Shown here: positions 19,405 to 26,438 of the stretch, piece by piece
Numbering within the stretch: the stretch's first letter is position 1
Layout of the letters: each line of letters starts with the position of its first letter
Source of the DNA: a virus
Length of the DNA: 33,761 nt
IMG/VR virus record: IMGVR_UViG_3300031753_000026
Location: 1 to 33,761 of that record
Strand: one strand, 5' to 3'
The notes under the pieces: generated by a model
Told to the model about the DNA's origin: nothing
Seen by the model: the letters and a program-made list of their open reading frames with translations, nothing else
Databases searched by the model: none
Made by a program: the position numbers and the translations under genes

Positions 19405-19902
19405 TTAACTTCCGGCCGGCGGCGCGATCGGCGTCGGCGTCTGCGTCTGGATGAAATCGTCGTAGATCGCGATCACCTTCTTGGCCTTGTCCGGATCCGA
19501 TGACCAGGTTTTCGACACTTCGGTGACGTAGGTCCGCGCGTCCGGGGCGTCGAGTGCGGCTTTGTAATGCGGGTAGACGTTCGACAGCCGCTCGAGCGTG
19601 GCCAGGCGATCGCAGAAGCAGGCGCGCCAGTCGGGATAGACCACGAACTTCGCGCTGACCACTTCCCAGCGGCCGTCGAGCGCCGAGCCTTGCCACTCGC
19701 GCGTGGGCAGGGTGATGGTGCCGTAAATCGGGTGCGCGTGCTGCTTCATCCCGAAGAGGTTGAAGTCTTGCAAGGCGAGCAGACTGTGACCCCAGGTGGA
19801 CTCGAGTGCGGCCTCGCAGGCTGCCATGGCCGGAAAGGGATGGTTGGCCTTGATGGCCTCGTTCCGGGCACGGGTGAGGAAGTCACGCTGGATCTGATTC
19901 AT
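19405..19902 (-). CDS. Endolysin: N-acetylglucosaminidase (GH73-like)
   Basis: 165 residues. FPAMAACEAALESTWGHSLL and then FNLFGMK carry the GH73/FlgJ-type signature, with Glu34 in ESTWG as the likely catalytic acid. FVVYPDWRACFCDRLATLER and YVTEVSKTWSSDPDKAKKVI complete the domain. It would cleave peptidoglycan glycan strands in lysis. No signal peptide, so release depends on the adjacent holin. Confidence 0.85.
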   Translation of the reverse strand: MNQIQRDFLTRARNEAIKANHPFPAMAACEAALESTWGHSLLALQDFNLFGMKQHAHPIYGTITLPTREWQGSALDGRWEVVSAKFVVYPDWRACFCDRLATLERLSNVYPHYKAALDAPDARTYVTEVSKTWSSDPDKAKKVIAIYDDFIQTQTPTPIAPPAGS

Positions 19903-19921
19903 CGTTGCACCTCGAGATGAA

Positions 19922-19979
19922 TCGCGGGCCCTGAACTCGCCCAGAGGGCGACCAGCCCCGGTCGGCCCAGGGCCCGCGA
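19922..19979. repeat. 11-bp inverted repeat upstream of endolysin
   Basis: TCGCGGGCCCT (19922-19932) and AGGGCCCGCGA (19969-19979) can pair, enclosing a small CGCCC/GGGCG hairpin. It lies between the glycosyltransferase and endolysin genes. There is no U-tract, so it is more likely an RNA-processing or stability structure than an intrinsic terminator. Confidence 0.65.
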
Positions 19980-19996
19980 ACTTGTGGGGAATGTCG

Positions 19997-20704
19997 TTAG
20001 GAACTCAGAAAGGCCTGGTGGCAGGCGTACATCCGAGCTTTGTCGTAGCGGTCGGGACAGGACAGGTGACTCGAGATGATCGCGTTCTGTCGGGTCGGCC
20101 AGCACTGCGAGCCGCGGTTGATGAAGCGCCGGTCGTCGAAGTAAGCCAGCCGGCGGGTCGAGCGCCCCAGGATGTTGCCGGTCCAGAGGTCTTCCGCGTA
20201 AGGCGTGATGTCGTCGCGCCACACGCCCAGCACGGGCGCGTTCGGCAGCAGCGAGTAGGCCGCCATGCTTTGCCAGCATCCAGGACCGCCACTGGCATAG
20301 TTCTGGGCTTTCTGGTAGGTGACCTCGTTGGTTTCAGGATCGCCCCGAAAGTCGCCGTAGTAGTCGTACCGGGTGAACTCGCAGGCGAACAGCCGCTCGG
20401 GCACCACGTAGGTGTCGGGGAAGCAGCGGAAGAGGAAGTCGTAGCCGCGCTCGAGCGCCCAGGCGGCCGACGCGCGGGTCTTGTACGTGAGGTGGCCGTA
20501 ATCATCCGGGACGTCAGGCAGCAGGATGGTGTCGGCGGGCAGCCCCACGTCCAGCAAGGTGCGCTCGGCGCCCTGGCCGGTGCCCACAAAAAAGCGCACG
20601 TCGGCGAAGCGCTCGGCCTCGGGGATCCAGGTCAGGCGCAGGGCATCGTTCGAGCCGTTTTTCTCGAAGTCCCAGCAGGTCGAGATGGCAATTAGGTACT
20701 TCAC
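19997..20704 (-). CDS. GT31-like glycosyltransferase A (235 aa)
   Basis: GTG 20704 overlaps the methyltransferase stop as GTGA. VKYLIAISTCWDFEKN opens a GT-A fold. DVRFFVGTG (35-43), PDVPDDYGHLTYKT (63-76), GYDFLFRCFPDTYVVPERL (87-105) and EDLWTG (171-176) follow the GT31 beta-1,3-glycosyltransferase order. The usual DxD is altered to FPD here, so metal binding and activity are uncertain. It may modify a virion protein or host surface glycan. Confidence 0.65.
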   Translation of the reverse strand: MKYLIAISTCWDFEKNGSNDALRLTWIPEAERFADVRFFVGTGQGAERTLLDVGLPADTILLPDVPDDYGHLTYKTRASAAWALERGYDFLFRCFPDTYVVPERLFACEFTRYDYYGDFRGDPETNEVTYQKAQNYASGGPGCWQSMAAYSLLPNAPVLGVWRDDITPYAEDLWTGNILGRSTRRLAYFDDRRFINRGSQCWPTRQNAIISSHLSCPDRYDKARMYACHQAFLSS

Positions 20705-21327
20705 GAACCCACTTCCACCACGCCGATCCCGCCCCAGTGCAAGTGCTGGTTGAATTCGCAGGTCTTGGTGCCCGGTGCGTGCTGTTCCCGCTCTGCCCAG
20801 AACTGGGCCACGAAGCACCCGCGGACCCGCATCCACTCGCTATCGTTGATGTCGTGGAAGGCGACCAGCCCGCCCGGCCGGACCAGCCCGCGGTAGTCGT
20901 TCCAGTCCTGCTTCACTCCTTCGTAGGAATGGTCACCGTCGATAAAAAGAAAATCCAGCTTGTCGCCGTCCAGGATCTCGGGCAGCTGGTTGCGGATCGC
21001 GGCCGAGTGGGAGTCGCCAGTGATGACCTTCACCCGCGGCGCGAAGCTTTGGAACAGGGACATGCGCGCGTCTAGGGCCCGCGGGTTCGAATAGAGCCCG
21101 CTTCCCGAAGTGCCGGCCGGCCAGTCGAGCGAGATTTTGAGCCCGCCCAGGGCGGCCAAGCGACACCACAAATAGAACGTACCGCCGGACTCGGAACCGA
21201 TCTCCATTACGTTGCGCAGCGGGAAGCCGCGCAGCATGTCGACCAATCCGGCGATCTCCGCGCGGATCTGCACCATGCCCAGCTCGAACGCTCGGTCGAG
21301 CAGCGCGTCGGTGCTCACGGTTTCCAT
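20701..21327 (-). CDS. Class I SAM methyltransferase (Methyltransf_24/CmcI-like)
   Basis: From ATG 21327, METVSTDALLDRAFELGMVQ; GTG 21318 overlapping the upstream stop as GTGA is an alternative. Motif I is NVMEIGSESGGTFYLW and the acidic motif is LDFLFIDGDHSYEGVKQDW, followed by RPGGLVAFHDI. These match CmcI or cephalosporin-hydroxylase-type sugar O-methyltransferases. Placed between two glycosyltransferases, it probably caps or modifies the same glycan. Confidence 0.75.
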   Translation of the reverse strand: METVSTDALLDRAFELGMVQIRAEIAGLVDMLRGFPLRNVMEIGSESGGTFYLWCRLAALGGLKISLDWPAGTSGSGLYSNPRALDARMSLFQSFAPRVKVITGDSHSAAIRNQLPEILDGDKLDFLFIDGDHSYEGVKQDWNDYRGLVRPGGLVAFHDINDSEWMRVRGCFVAQFWAEREQHAPGTKTCEFNQHLHWGGIGVVEVGS

Positions 21328-21908
21328 GGGTTCCAGGTGATGTTGGTCGCGGGATCCGGGATCGGGCCCAGGCGCAGGTCCCAGTAGCGACGATCGCACA
21401 CCGGGCTGATCTTGGGCGAGGCGCGATCGAGCACGGTGAAGACGCACCAATCCTCGAGCCGCTGGTAGTTGGCCAGCGCCGGCTGGCGCTCGTCGTAATT
21501 CTCGAGGTAGGCGATCATGGCCGCTCGCCTAAGCCAGTAGCCGGCGCCGCCGCCGCAGCAGTCGCCCGGCTTGCCGACCAGGCCCGTGTAGTCGCAGTCC
21601 AGGAAGGCGGCCGCAGCCAGTAAGCGATCGGCCGAGACCCAGGTATCGCGATCGCACTTGAAGACGCGGGTGTAGTCGTGCTCGAGCGCCCAGCGGTAGG
21701 CGGCGCGCATCTTCACCGGCAGCGCCAGATAGTCGTCGCGCACGGGCAGGATCACTTCGTCTTCGTCCGGATCCGCGTTGCCGGCGCCGAGAAAGAAGCG
21801 GTAGTCGGCCGTGGGGCTCATCACGCCGCAGCAGCCGAGCAGCAGCCGTTGGTCTTTTTGCCCGGCGCGATCGCGGGCGCACGAGGGGATGGCGACGAGA
21901 GTTTTCAT
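21315..21908 (-). CDS. GT31-like glycosyltransferase B (197 aa)
   Basis: ATG 21908 overlaps the lipoprotein stop as ATGA (MKTLVAIPSCARDRAG). It shares YRFFLGAG, the short linker to a lysine-helix (LPVKMRAAYRWALEHDYTRV), then FKCDRDTWVSADRL with a DRD metal motif (85-90) and LEDWCV (151-156), the GT31 order. It is shorter than the other two, possibly a minimal catalytic domain. A DCCGGGAGYWL loop resembles acceptor-side loops of the family. Confidence 0.65.
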   Translation of the reverse strand: MKTLVAIPSCARDRAGQKDQRLLLGCCGVMSPTADYRFFLGAGNADPDEDEVILPVRDDYLALPVKMRAAYRWALEHDYTRVFKCDRDTWVSADRLLAAAAFLDCDYTGLVGKPGDCCGGGAGYWLRRAAMIAYLENYDERQPALANYQRLEDWCVFTVLDRASPKISPVCDRRYWDLRLGPIPDPATNITWNPWKP

Positions 21909-22165
21909 CGGCACTCCAAAGAGGCTTTGTTCCCGTCGGCCGCGTCAATGTAAGTCACCGCGCGGCGGCAGATGCAGTCGCTTCGGCCATTTTCCCGTTG
22001 TAACGTTATAGTGCAGTTACGCACCACCAGGTCGCCAGGCTTGGCCGGCGCGGGCTTCGGGTGCTCATGGGCAGGTCGGAGGGCCGGCGGCGCCGGCGGA
22101 ACGTGCGCCTGGGGCTTGTGCGCGCAACCCGTGAGGACTAGGAGAAGTACCAGTTGAATTTTCAT
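21905..22165 (-). CDS. Proline-rich lipoprotein (possible o-spanin)
   Basis: MKIQLVLLLVLTGCAHKPQ is a signal peptide with lipobox LTGC (lipidated Cys14). It is followed by a Pro/Ala/His-rich stretch (VPPAPPALRPAHEHPKPAPA) and a short domain with a CIC pair (NGRSDCICRRAVTYIDAADG). Proline-rich lipoproteins of this size are typical of Rz1-like outer-membrane spanins, but no overlapping inner-membrane partner is present, so the role is uncertain. Confidence 0.6.
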   Translation of the reverse strand: MKIQLVLLLVLTGCAHKPQAHVPPAPPALRPAHEHPKPAPAKPGDLVVRNCTITLQRENGRSDCICRRAVTYIDAADGNKASLECR

Positions 22166-22293
22166 GCTAGAATTCCGCCCCGGAGGCGGGTGCGGTGGCC
22201 CGGTAAATGTCCCGCGCTGACTAGTGGAATGCCGAGCGTGGGCAGCCCGCCTTGAATCACTGGATCACTTGAAGTTTTCGGAAGTTTCGGCCA
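22166..22293. other. Short intergenic region
   Basis: No gene is seen. A 9-codon frame (MAETSENFK) starts in the TGATG at the end of the GT gene on the minus strand but is too short to call. No clear terminator or promoter is visible. Confidence 0.4.
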
Positions 22294-23757
22294 TCAGGAA
22301 ACCTCGACCGTCCCATCGCCCAGGATGTAGGTGTCGATGCCGCGCGACTTCAGACACGGCCGCCCAGGCAGGCGCGCGCGACCACGCATGTCACAGTAGG
22401 CCTTATGCTGCCAGTTCCAGTTGCGCTTGTACTGGTTGATGTTCGCCCCTTCCACGTAGGCCACGCCCCAATAGGTGCGCTGCAAGTCGATGAAGAAGGC
22501 GGAATGCTCGCCGCCGCCAATCTTCACGTTGCCGCCATCCCAGCGGATGGCGCCGTGCTCGGGCCGGAAGATCTTGGTGCGAACCAGCGAGTAATTCACC
22601 GTCAGATCGCACAGGTGGTACCGGGTGCCATCCACTTCGCCGGAACCGTGGTAGCGTGCGACCTCGCGCAAGCTGCGCTCGCCCGGTTCCCAGCAAAATT
22701 CGTAAGGGTTCCCGTCGACGCGGCCGGAGACCAGGCCGAGCGAGGGCACGGCGTCGAGCACCTTCTGCATGGCTTCGACGCCCGGCCGCACGGCGGGATC
22801 CGAGAAGTCGAAGTCGTCGGATGCGATCAGGCAGTATTCACGCTGCGAGCACTCGGGGATGGCATTGTTGGCTTTGGCGCCGAAGCCCGAGTCGAAGGGC
22901 AGCCAGATGCAGGCGTGCTTTTTGCGCCGCAGCTCGGCGTAGCGGGTGATCTTCTCGCGTGCCTCGATGCCGTCGTCCACCAGGACGATCCGGGCGTCGG
23001 GGAAATTCTTTTCCAGCCCGTCCAGGCAGGCGAACAGGTAGCCGTCACGCAGGAAGGTCTTGACCATGACCGCGACGCGCGAGAGCGAGCCTTCCGGCAT
23101 GTGATGTTCGCCAAGCATGGAGCGCCGCCCGCTTTTGAACTGGGCGTGCACGTTGCGCATGTTCTGTGGGGTGTACTCACAGCAGGCGATCACGCTGTTA
23201 CCGACCAAACACGGCTCCCTGCCCGAGACCGCGGACGTCTTGCTGTACTCCACGATGAACTGGGTTTCGTTGTGCGGCGTGATGCCGAGCGAAAGCAGCT
23301 TGTTGCCCGTCCAGCGGTCCTCCGAGAAATCCTCGTTCACCCGCCACTCCAGCGGGCATAGCAGCTCGAGCGACTTCCGACTCAAGCCGTAGCAGAAGCC
23401 GGAACAGTAGGGGCTCGCGTAGTTGCCCGAGGGCCCGCGCAGCCGGCCCACGTAGTCGAGCTCCCCGAAGCCGTTGCCCAGCAGGCGCTCGGGGCGCAAG
23501 TAGCAGTCGTCGTCGATCTTCCAAAGGAAGTCATAGTCGTGTGCCAGCGCCCAGCGCCGGATCAGCTGGGTCTTCATCGAAAGGTAGTGATAGCCGTCCG
23601 GGCAGTCGAGGATGATTTCGTCCGGGCGCTGGGCGGCGCCGGCGCCCAGGAAGTAGCGCACGTCGGCGCCTTCGACCTCGGGGCCCCAAGTCGCGCGGAT
23701 GGCGTCGGCGCGGTCGCGGTAGGCGTGGCAGGAAGTAACTGCGATCAGAATTTTCAT
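22294..23757 (-). CDS. Bifunctional GT31 + GT2-like glycosyltransferase (487 aa)
   Basis: N-terminal half: MKILIAVTSCHAYRDRADAI, RYFLGAG (34-40), WKIDDDCYL with an intact DDD (82-84) and EDRWTG (146-151), a GT31 enzyme. C-terminal half from about 226: VAVMVKTFLRDGYLFACLDG, ARIVLVDDG (255-263) and ASDDFDF (312-318), a GT2/GT-A domain. The fusion could add two sugars in sequence. No strong ribosome site precedes ATG 23757. It heads the glycosylation island directly after the fibre genes, as expected for fibre or receptor modification. Confidence 0.75.
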   Translation of the reverse strand: MKILIAVTSCHAYRDRADAIRATWGPEVEGADVRYFLGAGAAQRPDEIILDCPDGYHYLSMKTQLIRRWALAHDYDFLWKIDDDCYLRPERLLGNGFGELDYVGRLRGPSGNYASPYCSGFCYGLSRKSLELLCPLEWRVNEDFSEDRWTGNKLLSLGITPHNETQFIVEYSKTSAVSGREPCLVGNSVIACCEYTPQNMRNVHAQFKSGRRSMLGEHHMPEGSLSRVAVMVKTFLRDGYLFACLDGLEKNFPDARIVLVDDGIEAREKITRYAELRRKKHACIWLPFDSGFGAKANNAIPECSQREYCLIASDDFDFSDPAVRPGVEAMQKVLDAVPSLGLVSGRVDGNPYEFCWEPGERSLREVARYHGSGEVDGTRYHLCDLTVNYSLVRTKIFRPEHGAIRWDGGNVKIGGGEHSAFFIDLQRTYWGVAYVEGANINQYKRNWNWQHKAYCDMRGRARLPGRPCLKSRGIDTYILGDGTVEVS

Positions 23758-23791
23758 GGGGTGGGAGGAAATGGGGGAGGGGATTCTCTTC

Positions 23792-24958
23792 TCAGTTGAT
23801 GAAGGTGAAGGCGCCGCCGCTCGCCGCTGGCGCCGCGATGATGATGGTAAAAGCCTGCGTCCCGATCAGGCTGTGGGCATCAATCACTTTGACGGTGAAG
23901 TTGTAGGTGCCAGCGATCGTCGGCGTACCGGAAATCACGCCCGTCGAACTGTTGAGGCTAAGGCTCGTCGGCAAGCTGCCCGCGGAGATGGAGAAGGTGA
24001 AAGGCGCGGTGCCGTCGACCACGCTAATGGTCTCGGAGTAGGCCGTGCCAGTGGTCCCGCCCTGCAAGACTTGGCCGACGGGCACGGGATCGAGCACTCC
24101 GCTGCCGCCGCCAGGGAAGAGCGGTTCGAGCACATTCAGATAGCGGACGTCGCGATCAACCTGCGTGTTGGGCACATCCTGCTGCACCCAGTAAGTCGCA
24201 TTCGGCGGGGTGTGGTTGGTGTTATTCAGGATGCAGCGGTAAGTCACGCCGCTAACCAGCACGGTGTTGCCCACCACGTAGGCCGTGACCGAAGACCAGG
24301 CCCCGGACAAGTCGCCATAGTCGAGGGCGACCACGGCCGCGCCGCCGCTTTCGAGTTCGACGGCCGCGCTGGCCCAGTTCTGTGCGGTCGAGACTTGCGA
24401 ATACACCGCGACGCTGCCATCCACCGTTTGCGTGTCGTCGTAGAGTCCGACGCCCACGGCGTTGGCCCCGATGCTGGACTGCCGCGAGGTGCCGAGCTTG
24501 GCGCCGAGCGTGTTGGCGGCCCCGGAAACGAAGCCGAGCGCAGCCACCACAAAATCGGCGGTCTGCTGCGTGGTCACCTTCTGGTACATATTGCCATCCG
24601 TGCCCGAGCTGGTGCCGGTGTTGCCGAACGCGCTCACCCCGGAGTATTCCTCCACCGCGGCGGCGACGGTCGTGTTCCCGCCGGTGATGTTCACGGTGAA
24701 GACCGTCGCGGCGCCGGTGGTGACGTGTGCCGTCCAGATTTCCACCCGCACCCCGGTACCGTTTTTCGAGGCGCGCAGCGTCCAGCTGGTATAGCTGCCG
24801 GCCGAAGTAGAGATCGAGCTGACCGAGGAACTGGTCGAGCCCAGTGCGACTACGACTACCACATCCCGCCCAGTCGTGGGCGTAACCGAGGGCAGGGCCA
24901 GGCTGGCCACGTTTACGGCGCTGTTGGCCGCCGAGCCCGTGGTTGCGGCGATCGCCAT
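23792..24958 (-). CDS. Tail fibre/adhesin with carbohydrate-binding and Ig-like domains
   Basis: 388 residues. The N-terminal beta-rich module (about 5-200) contains VEEYSGVSAFGNTG. Next is WSSVTAYVVGNTVLVSGVTY, a chitin-binding-type CBM5/12-like segment. A He_PIG-like Ig domain follows (GTAPFTFSISAGSLPTSLSL, then GVISGTPTIAGTYNF). This is a typical receptor-binding mosaic. Its TGATG overlap with the upstream gene ties it to the tail operon. Confidence 0.7.
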   Translation of the reverse strand: MAIAATTGSAANSAVNVASLALPSVTPTTGRDVVVVVALGSTSSSVSSISTSAGSYTSWTLRASKNGTGVRVEIWTAHVTTGAATVFTVNITGGNTTVAAAVEEYSGVSAFGNTGTSSGTDGNMYQKVTTQQTADFVVAALGFVSGAANTLGAKLGTSRQSSIGANAVGVGLYDDTQTVDGSVAVYSQVSTAQNWASAAVELESGGAAVVALDYGDLSGAWSSVTAYVVGNTVLVSGVTYRCILNNTNHTPPNATYWVQQDVPNTQVDRDVRYLNVLEPLFPGGGSGVLDPVPVGQVLQGGTTGTAYSETISVVDGTAPFTFSISAGSLPTSLSLNSSTGVISGTPTIAGTYNFTVKVIDAHSLIGTQAFTIIIAAPAASGGAFTFIN

Positions 24959-25848
24959 CAGTCATACCTCATGCACAGCTTCAGCTGGCCGTTGGTGGGG
25001 AAGGAAGTATTGAACTGCCCGGTGGCGAGGTAGGTGCGCGTGGCCCCGTAGAGGGTGGTGGTGAAGAAGCAGGCTTCGGCCACGTCCTGGGAGTGGACCC
25101 AGCCGAGCACCGTCATGGGGTTGCCGTAGCGCCCGTAGTCGGGAAAGCCGGGGGTGATCGGGATGTCGTTGTTAAAGGCGCCGGAGGAGTTCGTCCCGTT
25201 CCAGATGAGGACGTAACTCTTGTTGGTCGGAACGTTGCCTGCGGCCACGCCGAACACCAGGGTCTGCTGGTACACGCTACTCACCGAAGAGTTGGAGTTC
25301 GCGAGCACGGCAATCGTCACCCCGTCCGAGCTGTCGGTCCCGTCGGTGTTCTTGGTGCGCTCCACGAAAAAGCCGAAGGGCTGCCCGTTCGAACCCACGC
25401 TTCTCCACAGAATCATGCCCATGCGACTCACGTCGCCGGAAAAATACGAATCGTAGGTGAGGACGTTTCCGTTGCCGGTGGTGCCAGTGGCTGACGAGGG
25501 TTCGAACACGGTGGAAACGAGTCCGGTCAGGGTTCCGGAGCCGTTGGTTGCGGTGCTGAGCGACATCCGCATCCGCACCCCGTTCGGGCTGCCCGAGCCG
25601 GTACCGTATTCGATCTTCAGGTAGAAGGCGGTGAGGGCATCGCCGGGCTTCCAGATTTGGTACACCCAGCTGCCGGCGGCGGGCACGTTCGTGGTCGACC
25701 AGCCCGTGGGATCCGTGACTTGGCCGGTATCGGAGCTTTGCGTCCAGCCCATCGACGCCATGGCGGCGCTGATCGCACTTGCCCACAGCCGGAAGTTGGC
25801 GCTCGAAGCGCAGTCGGAAATCAGAAACTGCTGGGAGGTGTAGCTCAT
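24958..25848 (-). CDS. Tail-associated protein (296 aa)
   Basis: Starts MSYTSQQFLISDCASSANFR and has LWASAISAAMASMGWTQSSD and WVYQIWKPGDALTAFYLKIE, a pattern seen in phage fibre-proximal proteins where each chain begins with a Trp-rich beta domain. Rich in Ser/Thr/Gly/Asn with no catalytic motif. Function is inferred from position and composition. Confidence 0.6.
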   Translation of the reverse strand: MSYTSQQFLISDCASSANFRLWASAISAAMASMGWTQSSDTGQVTDPTGWSTTNVPAAGSWVYQIWKPGDALTAFYLKIEYGTGSGSPNGVRMRMSLSTATNGSGTLTGLVSTVFEPSSATGTTGNGNVLTYDSYFSGDVSRMGMILWRSVGSNGQPFGFFVERTKNTDGTDSSDGVTIAVLANSNSSVSSVYQQTLVFGVAAGNVPTNKSYVLIWNGTNSSGAFNNDIPITPGFPDYGRYGNPMTVLGWVHSQDVAEACFFTTTLYGATRTYLATGQFNTSFPTNGQLKLCMRYD

Positions 25849-25852
25849 GTTT

Positions 25853-26437
25853 TTAGGTCCTCGTGATCTGCAGCTCGAGCGTCAGGCGCTGGCAGGTGGC
25901 GACCGAATCGAGATTGAATTCCAGGATGTCGCCGGCGGTGATGGCCGTCGTCCAGCCGGTCAGCGTGGTGCTGGTATTTTTCTGCGCGCTCGTCAGCGCC
26001 GGCTGCGCGCTGGCCACGATCGACGAGGTGGTGGGGAACCCGGCGTAGGTCGACTTTTTGACCGTGATCTGGGCCGAGCCGGACTGATCGGCGACCAGCG
26101 TCCAGCCGGTGATGGTGCACCCGTAAGGCACCTGGATGTAGCCTTTCGAGCCGGTTGCCGGCGGGGATCCGCCGCCGTCGATGGTGATGCCGATGGCGCC
26201 GATTAAGCCGGCCGTGGGCTTCGACCAGTTGGTGGTCCCGTCCAGGTACTTGGTCGCATCGTTCGGCGGGGTGGGTACCAGGCCGGCCACGGTCGCGGTC
26301 GCGAAGGGCATATAGCCCGAGATGTTGCGTGGGTCGGCCGAGACCGCATCGGCTTGCCACTTGACGTTCTTCGAGCTGGCGGGCGCCGCCGGCGTCGTGT
26401 CGCTTAGGTTGTCGGTGAAGTCGTCGAGGGTAGGCAG
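25853..26437 (-). CDS. Tail fibre protein with apparent CTG start
   Basis: The frame is open from TAA just before 26449 and contains no ATG, GTG or TTG until residue ~43 (ATG 26311). Yet the upstream codons read LPTLDDFTDNLSDTTPAAPA and then KWQADAVSADPRNISGYMP, a common phage fibre N-terminus. CTG at 26437 has GGAG 6 nt upstream and gives 194 residues. The C-terminal part is a beta domain (GIQVPY-like GYIQVPYGCTITGWTLVADQ). It is the second candidate CTG start in this window. Confidence 0.6.
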   Translation of the reverse strand: MPTLDDFTDNLSDTTPAAPASSKNVKWQADAVSADPRNISGYMPFATATVAGLVPTPPNDATKYLDGTTNWSKPTAGLIGAIGITIDGGGSPPATGSKGYIQVPYGCTITGWTLVADQSGSAQITVKKSTYAGFPTTSSIVASAQPALTSAQKNTSTTLTGWTTAITAGDILEFNLDSVATCQRLTLELQITRT

Positions 26438-26438
26438 A

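Noticed and set aside
23756-25033. Plus-strand 425-codon open frame
   Set aside because: It is opposite a fibre gene with clear Ig-like domain sequence; no motif and shadow composition.
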